35,533 nt of DNA, taken from assembly GCA_016188575.1 (NCBI GenBank), contig JACPHN010000218.1:1-35533 (forward strand), read 5' to 3'. This DNA comes from Candidatus Schekmanbacteria bacterium (lineage in GTDB: Bacteria; CSSED10-310; JACPHN01). A model generated the notes under the pieces. It saw nothing but the letters and a program-made list of their open reading frames with translations. It made no database searches and had not been told where the DNA came from. The translations under genes and the position numbers were made by a program. Position 1 is the first letter of the stretch, and every line of letters starts with the position of its first letter. Below, piece by piece: positions 31,776-35,533 of the stretch.

Positions 31776-33005
31776 TCAGCGCGGCGCGGGCTGGCCTTGC
31801 TCCAGCGATACGCGTTGCCGAAACACGTCAAAGGCGACCATTTCGTGGTTGTTCTGATAGCCGATCTTTCGCCGGCGCCGCTCCCCGACGAGATGGTACC
31901 GGACCATGGCCTCGACGGCTACAGCGCGCTTCATGGAGCCGCACCGAGGCTTCAGGTGCAGGCGCACGGTCTGCCCTTTGCGCAGGCGCGTATCCCACAG
32001 ATCGAAGATGAACGGACGCCACAGAATCGTCCGCTCCAGCGTCTGGCGGCGAGTCTCCACCTCGGCGCCGGCGGCGTCATACAGCGAAATTGCAAGCGTC
32101 AGCATGCGGTCGGGAGTGCCCGTCGGGAGATAGTGATCCGCACCGACATTGGTGACCGACAGCGTGAGCTCGGGCGTAGGGCAGATGCCCTGCTGAGCGT
32201 CGAAGTCCACGGCAAGCCCGGATCGGACCATGTCCGGGCTATGGCCACCCCGCCACCAATGCCTTCGGGCAGGGCGACTCGTACCTCCCGGCACCAGCGT
32301 CCGCTCGACTGGTGGCATGTGACACCTGACGCAGCCGAGCGACGCGGCGTCGCGTGCGAAGAGCTCCGCCTGGTCAGCTCCTGCGGTCGAGCCGCCGGCG
32401 GTGTCGCGAATCTCGGCCACGGTGCCGCAGGGTGGCAGGCGATAAAACGCGTCCCAACGCCGGCCGCCCACCACGTGGCAACGGATGCAGGTCTCGTTGG
32501 GGTCGCCCATTGGGGTGACGGGATGGGCCGCGGCGGCAGTGCCTAATGGGCCTGCGATCTGGCCGCCGCGCAGGTGGCAGGCCGCACAGGTGACGCCTTC
32601 GCTCTGGAGCTCGGGCGAAAACGCCGGGTTGGGCGCAAGAATGGGATCAAACCGCTCGTCATCGCGAAAGCCCAAGACGAGCTGCTCCTGCTGCCGGTCG
32701 AGTGGAATATGGCAGTTCTTGCATACCGGAAGCGACCCGTCGTAGCGAAAATCGACCTGAAAATACGGATCGGTCCAGGCGCGCGCGTGCATGCTCGTCG
32801 ACCATTCCGCATAGAAGTCGGCGTGGCAGGCGCCACAGGTCTTGGCGGACAAGGCGCCCGGCGAGACGTTCGCGGGTGTCGCGAGTGGGTGCGCAAAGGC
32901 GTCCGCTACCGCGAAAGTGTGCAGCGGGCGAAGCAACCGCCAGGCGAGGAATGTGGCGGCGGTAACGGCCAGCGCCAGCGCCACGATCTGCCCTTTTCGC
33001 GTCAT
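31776..33005 (-). CDS. Pentaheme c-type cytochrome, cytochrome c554-like, with C-terminal beta domain
   Basis: The 409-residue product is anchored or exported by an N-terminal helix (IVALALAVTAATFLAWRLL). Five CxxCH heme-attachment motifs start at C57 (CGACH), C93 (CKNCH), C138 (CAACH), C171 (CIRCH) and C223 (CVRCH). The spacing and sequences around them (FYAEWSTSMHARAWTDPYF; GVTCAACH) resemble the cytochrome c554 family of multiheme proteins. From about 255 a beta-rich domain follows (LTLSVTNVGADHYLPTGTPDRMLTLAISLYDAAG). It should carry electrons in the periplasm; the redox partner is unknown. The ATG overlaps the M16 gene's TGA by 4 nt. Cytochrome c maturation genes are not in the window. 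Confidence 0.87.
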   Translation of the reverse strand: MTRKGQIVALALAVTAATFLAWRLLRPLHTFAVADAFAHPLATPANVSPGALSAKTCGACHADFYAEWSTSMHARAWTDPYFQVDFRYDGSLPVCKNCHIPLDRQQEQLVLGFRDDERFDPILAPNPAFSPELQSEGVTCAACHLRGGQIAGPLGTAAAAHPVTPMGDPNETCIRCHVVGGRRWDAFYRLPPCGTVAEIRDTAGGSTAGADQAELFARDAASLGCVRCHMPPVERTLVPGGTSRPARRHWWRGGHSPDMVRSGLAVDFDAQQGICPTPELTLSVTNVGADHYLPTGTPDRMLTLAISLYDAAGAEVETRRQTLERTILWRPFIFDLWDTRLRKGQTVRLHLKPRCGSMKRAVAVEAMVRYHLVGERRRRKIGYQNNHEMVAFDVFRQRVSLEQGQPAPR

Positions 33006-35065
33006 GGCCCGCTGTCCGTCCGGTTTTCGACGGCGCCGGTCTGTCTGGGCGTCTCCACCGGTTCCGCGCCGCCCGCGCTACCGGCGTCGCCGGGCGGCTG
33101 TGGACGAAGCAGGCCGATCAGCTCGGCAGCAGCGTCCCGGGGCCGCGTTACCGACCAGGCGTACGACTTGCCACGATCGGTCTCAACCAGGAGCACGGGC
33201 TGCCAGAACGCCAGGCGTGTGGACACCACGCGATGGCGCACCCTGCCCAACCACAACCGCAGCGGGAAGGGCCAGCTCAGGATCCGCACCGTCGAAACCT
33301 TGGTGATGCTCGCCAGCGGAATCCGGTACGACCAGTACGAAATACACTTCACCACAAGATCGTCGCCAATCACCATCAGCTTGCGAGGAACGAACACGAA
33401 CATGGCGGCGTAGAGGCAGAATGCAACGGCCGTCTCCAGCAGTCCGCTGAAATACCAGGCGCCGATCGACCAATCCTGAAAGTCAAGCCAGATCAGGGCA
33501 TAGCGAAGCAAGAAAAACACATGGATCGAGAGCAGAAAGCCGGCAAACGCCACCCCGATCTCCAGCATGCGCAATGGCGGGTAAGCGAGCTTGCGGATCC
33601 AGCGTACTTCGTCATGTCGAAACCGGCGCCTAAACACCAGGCGAAAAACCCGGCTGCACAGAATGATTACGAGCATTGCCATGACGACCACATCACCGCG
33701 GAACAGCAGAGGTGGGACATCGAGATCCTCGACTGCGGCTTCCGGGTCAAACAACCGGCGCAGCTCGTCGCGATATGTTTTCACGTCCATCTGCTGAATC
33801 AGCTTGTAAGGCGACACCATGCTTCCGTACCGCCTGATGCTGGAATACGCCTGGTATGCGAAGGCCATCATGGTGGAAACGTCCGGCTCGTCCAGGTCGT
33901 GCTTCTGCAGATAACGCTGTCTTGCGAAGTCAAACTGCTCCTCGGTCACTCCCCCTGCCGTTGCTTCCTCCCGCACCTTTGCCCGCACCAACTCCAAGTT
34001 CCGTTGAAAGGCGTGAGGGGGTGCGGCCAGCGACAGGCCGGCCCAGCCGAAGTTGTGGCGCAGCGACACGATTGGCGAGACCGTGTACGTTTCACCTCTT
34101 TCGTTGCGAAGCACTTTCATCAGCTCGAACGCCGCCTGATCGAGGTACGCCCTGAGCGCCACTTCCGCCCGCGGGGTCAGGTCGATGAAGCGGGTACCCA
34201 CCTGTATCCGGCATCGCTCGCCGGCCGGGGTAATCGAGCGATACGGCCGCCGGTTCAGCGTTGGCAACGGATCCGGGGGCAGGATCGCCGAGCCTGTCCC
34301 ACGCCAGGCTCCAAAAGCCCGAGCGAAACTGGAGTGGATAGAGTCCCGGTCGAAGCGACCGGCGACGAAAATGACCAGGTTCCCCGCGTGGTAGTAGCGG
34401 TCGTAGAGCCCCTGAACGTGATGGCGGCGGAGCTTGGCAGTCCGCAGGCGTATCTGGTTCTGGCTGGGCCTAGGTTCAGCGGGCATGCCAAGCTCCCGCT
34501 CCCAGAAGCCCGGCACCTCGAGGTAGGGCGGATGAAAAATCAAGCCAGGGTCAAAGCCCAAAAACGCCACGAGGGGATGGATCTCGCCGATTTCGAGCGC
34601 CACTGTCGCTTTTTCCATTTCGACCTGGTCGTCGGTAAGCTGTCGTTCGAGGAGCATGCGCGCCATCAGCTCGATCAACCAGCTCCCTTTTTCCGCGGGA
34701 ACAATCGCCCAGAACGTGGTGCTGTCGCTCCCCGTCGATGCGTTCGCCTTGCCCCCCTCCTGCGAAATCACCTGCAGGTACGTCATGTCGCTTTGGAGCT
34801 CCTCGGCGCGAAACAGCGAGTGCTCGAGCAGATGAGCGGCGCCGACTTCAGCGTCGGTTTCGGCTGTCGTGCCTACGTTCACGCGGATCTCGATGTTCAC
34901 GGTGTCGGCCGATTCGGCTGGCGCCAGATAGAGCGGGATGCCGTTGGCGAGCTGCAGAATCTCGATGCGGTCGAGCAGGTCCGCGCCGCGGCACGGCGAG
35001 GATGGCCCTGCCAGGGCGAGGAGCGCGACGGCAGCAAGCGAGGCGCGGGCGTACGAACGCGTCAT
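33002..35065 (-). CDS. M16-family metallopeptidase fused to membrane helices and a PH-like domain
   Basis: The 687-residue product begins with a signal peptide (1-28). Residues about 35-440 are an M16 (insulinase/processing-peptidase) pair of domains: the inverted zinc motif HLLEH (78-82), the third ligand probably E158 in ATVALEIGEI, and the Arg/Tyr substrate-binding pair in LRNERGETYTVSP. Three to four membrane helices follow (VVVMAMLVIILCSRVF; MLEIGVAFAGFLLSIHVFFLL; SGLLETAVAFCLYAAMFVFV). Then comes a cytoplasmic-side segment, VPRKLMVIGDDLVVKC..YWSYRIPLASITKVSTVRI, that looks like a bacterial PH (YdbS/DUF304) domain, and a Pro-rich tail. The peptidase part would be periplasmic. M16 peptidases fused this way are unusual to my knowledge. 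It is the first gene of the operon. Confidence 0.82.
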   Translation of the reverse strand: MTRSYARASLAAVALLALAGPSSPCRGADLLDRIEILQLANGIPLYLAPAESADTVNIEIRVNVGTTAETDAEVGAAHLLEHSLFRAEELQSDMTYLQVISQEGGKANASTGSDSTTFWAIVPAEKGSWLIELMARMLLERQLTDDQVEMEKATVALEIGEIHPLVAFLGFDPGLIFHPPYLEVPGFWERELGMPAEPRPSQNQIRLRTAKLRRHHVQGLYDRYYHAGNLVIFVAGRFDRDSIHSSFARAFGAWRGTGSAILPPDPLPTLNRRPYRSITPAGERCRIQVGTRFIDLTPRAEVALRAYLDQAAFELMKVLRNERGETYTVSPIVSLRHNFGWAGLSLAAPPHAFQRNLELVRAKVREEATAGGVTEEQFDFARQRYLQKHDLDEPDVSTMMAFAYQAYSSIRRYGSMVSPYKLIQQMDVKTYRDELRRLFDPEAAVEDLDVPPLLFRGDVVVMAMLVIILCSRVFRLVFRRRFRHDEVRWIRKLAYPPLRMLEIGVAFAGFLLSIHVFFLLRYALIWLDFQDWSIGAWYFSGLLETAVAFCLYAAMFVFVPRKLMVIGDDLVVKCISYWSYRIPLASITKVSTVRILSWPFPLRLWLGRVRHRVVSTRLAFWQPVLLVETDRGKSYAWSVTRPRDAAAELIGLLRPQPPGDAGSAGGAEPVETPRQTGAVENRTDSGP

Positions 35066-35236
35066 CTTCAGTGTCAGGTTCTCCGCTGAAAGAGCTGAGA
35101 CGCGGACCGCTGCGGTCGGAGCAAGAGGCGTGGTCGCGGACCGGGCTCACCCACAGAGGTTATCGCTCGCCGGACTCCATGTCCAGTCTCAGGCGAGGTA
35201 GCGGGGCCGGCGGTGAGCGCTGCTGGCGCACCGGCA

Positions 35237-35290
35237 CCCTGGATCCACCACCTGCTCGACGTCGCCGTGACAGAGGCCCCCTCCCGACGG
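35237..35290 (-). repeat. Palindromic repeat A, half copy A8
   Basis: CCCTGGATCCACCACCTGCTCGACGTCGCCGTGACAG and the following CCCCCTCCC match the same arm of copy A4 (19476 onward). The other half is missing. Confidence 0.65.
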
Positions 35291-35331
35291 ATTGTAGCCA
35301 AGAAAACGTGGCAAGTGCCGCCGCAGGATGC

Positions 35332-35348
35332 GGCGTCGGCCGAATGTC
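35332..35348 (+). repeat. Repeat B, fragment B3
   Basis: GGCGTCGGCCGAATGTC is identical to the first 17 bp of B1 and B2, then the sequences diverge. It lies about 40 bp from the A8 half copy, as B1 lies beside A5. Confidence 0.5.
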
Positions 35349-35533
35349 CAGTTTCGTCCATTACACTTCTTCACGCCGCAGGTTCGGCGCGGAGGGGCGC
35401 GATTCATCCCACGAGTTGCGCATCGCCTGGCACGCGCCCCCAAAGGCGAGAGCTTGCAGTTCTCCCACGGCGAGTTGCCCGCTCGGGACACCTTTTGACA
35501 GGGATTTCGCGCCTCCGCCACGGCCTCAGGTCG

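Larger units (their letters stand above)
35066..35533. other. Region upstream of the M16 operon, with repeat remnants
   Basis: This 468-nt stretch has no convincing gene. It holds the left half of repeat A (35237-35290) and a repeat B fragment (35332-35348). The operon promoter should be here on the minus strand, but I cannot pick it out. Confidence 0.45.

Noticed and set aside
30873-32546. 557-codon plus-strand frame opposite the PDZ and cytochrome genes
   Set aside because: It spans two coding genes on the other strand (CxxCH and PDZ motifs are on the minus strand) and has shadow-like composition.
33233-35089. 618-codon plus-strand frame opposite the M16 gene
   Set aside because: It is antisense to a gene with clear M16 motifs, and its translation is His/Arg/Pro-rich without family features; long antisense frames are common at this GC content.
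1-35533. tRNA, rRNA and known riboswitches
   Set aside because: Intergenic regions were read for T-loop (GTTCGA) and cloverleaf patterns and for familiar riboswitch cores; none was convincing by eye.

Overview
The window is high-GC bacterial chromosome, densely packed with genes on both strands, mostly GTG/ATG starts with clear Shine-Dalgarno sequences and several 4-nt ATGA-type overlaps. I see no rRNA, tRNA, CRISPR array, transposase or phage gene. The mix of genes fits an uncultured deltaproteobacterial-grade lineage (Desulfobacterota, Myxococcota or Binatota-like). It includes a response regulator with a long acidic tail, an HspR-type MerR regulator, archaeal-type phosphoglycerate mutase, type-2 isoleucyl-tRNA synthetase, cytochrome c554-like and FN3/Thr-Pro-rich secreted proteins. 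That placement is inference only.

Layout. 1-1904: end of a secreted Asp-rich protein with a degenerate metallopeptidase motif, then a frameshifted exported protein. 1905-2348: a gene-free leader with a near-consensus promoter and a hairpin. 2349-5437 (+): response regulator, nadC, birA. 5605-10408 (-): hspR, tpiA, apgM, radical SAM and a GT2 glycosyltransferase. 10685-14682 (+): a secreted FN3 protein, a zinc-ribbon/DUF2007 protein coupled to a coiled-coil protein, and a second FN3/Thr-Pro-rich protein. 14667-21278 (-): lytic transglycosylase coupled to a metallo-beta-lactamase-fold hydrolase, then ileS, then an MFS exporter. 21956-23083 (+): PhnD-like lipoprotein. 23080-25584 (-): glycogen phosphorylase. 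25907-27192 (+): M29 aminopeptidase and a 47-residue membrane protein. 27224-27628 (-): hemerythrin-like protein. 27877-35065 (-): a tightly coupled four-gene operon of exported proteins (M16 peptidase fused to membrane helices and a PH-like domain, pentaheme cytochrome c, PDZ protein with about twelve GDDxY repeats, sulfatase-like lipoprotein).

Two features stand out. First, a family of short palindromic elements (about 141 bp full length, ends CC(T)GAATCCACCG / CGGTGGATTCAGG) occurs at least eight times in 35 kb. One full-length copy sits in frame inside birA and adds about 47 codons between the catalytic and C-terminal domains. A shortened copy supplies the C-terminus of the PhnD-like protein, and another copy abuts the MFS start codon and supplies part of its Shine-Dalgarno sequence. 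This resembles the protein-coding palindromic elements of Rickettsia in behaviour, though not visibly in sequence. Second, the four-gene exported operon at 27877-35065 matches no system I can name. It is the best candidate here for an undescribed envelope function.
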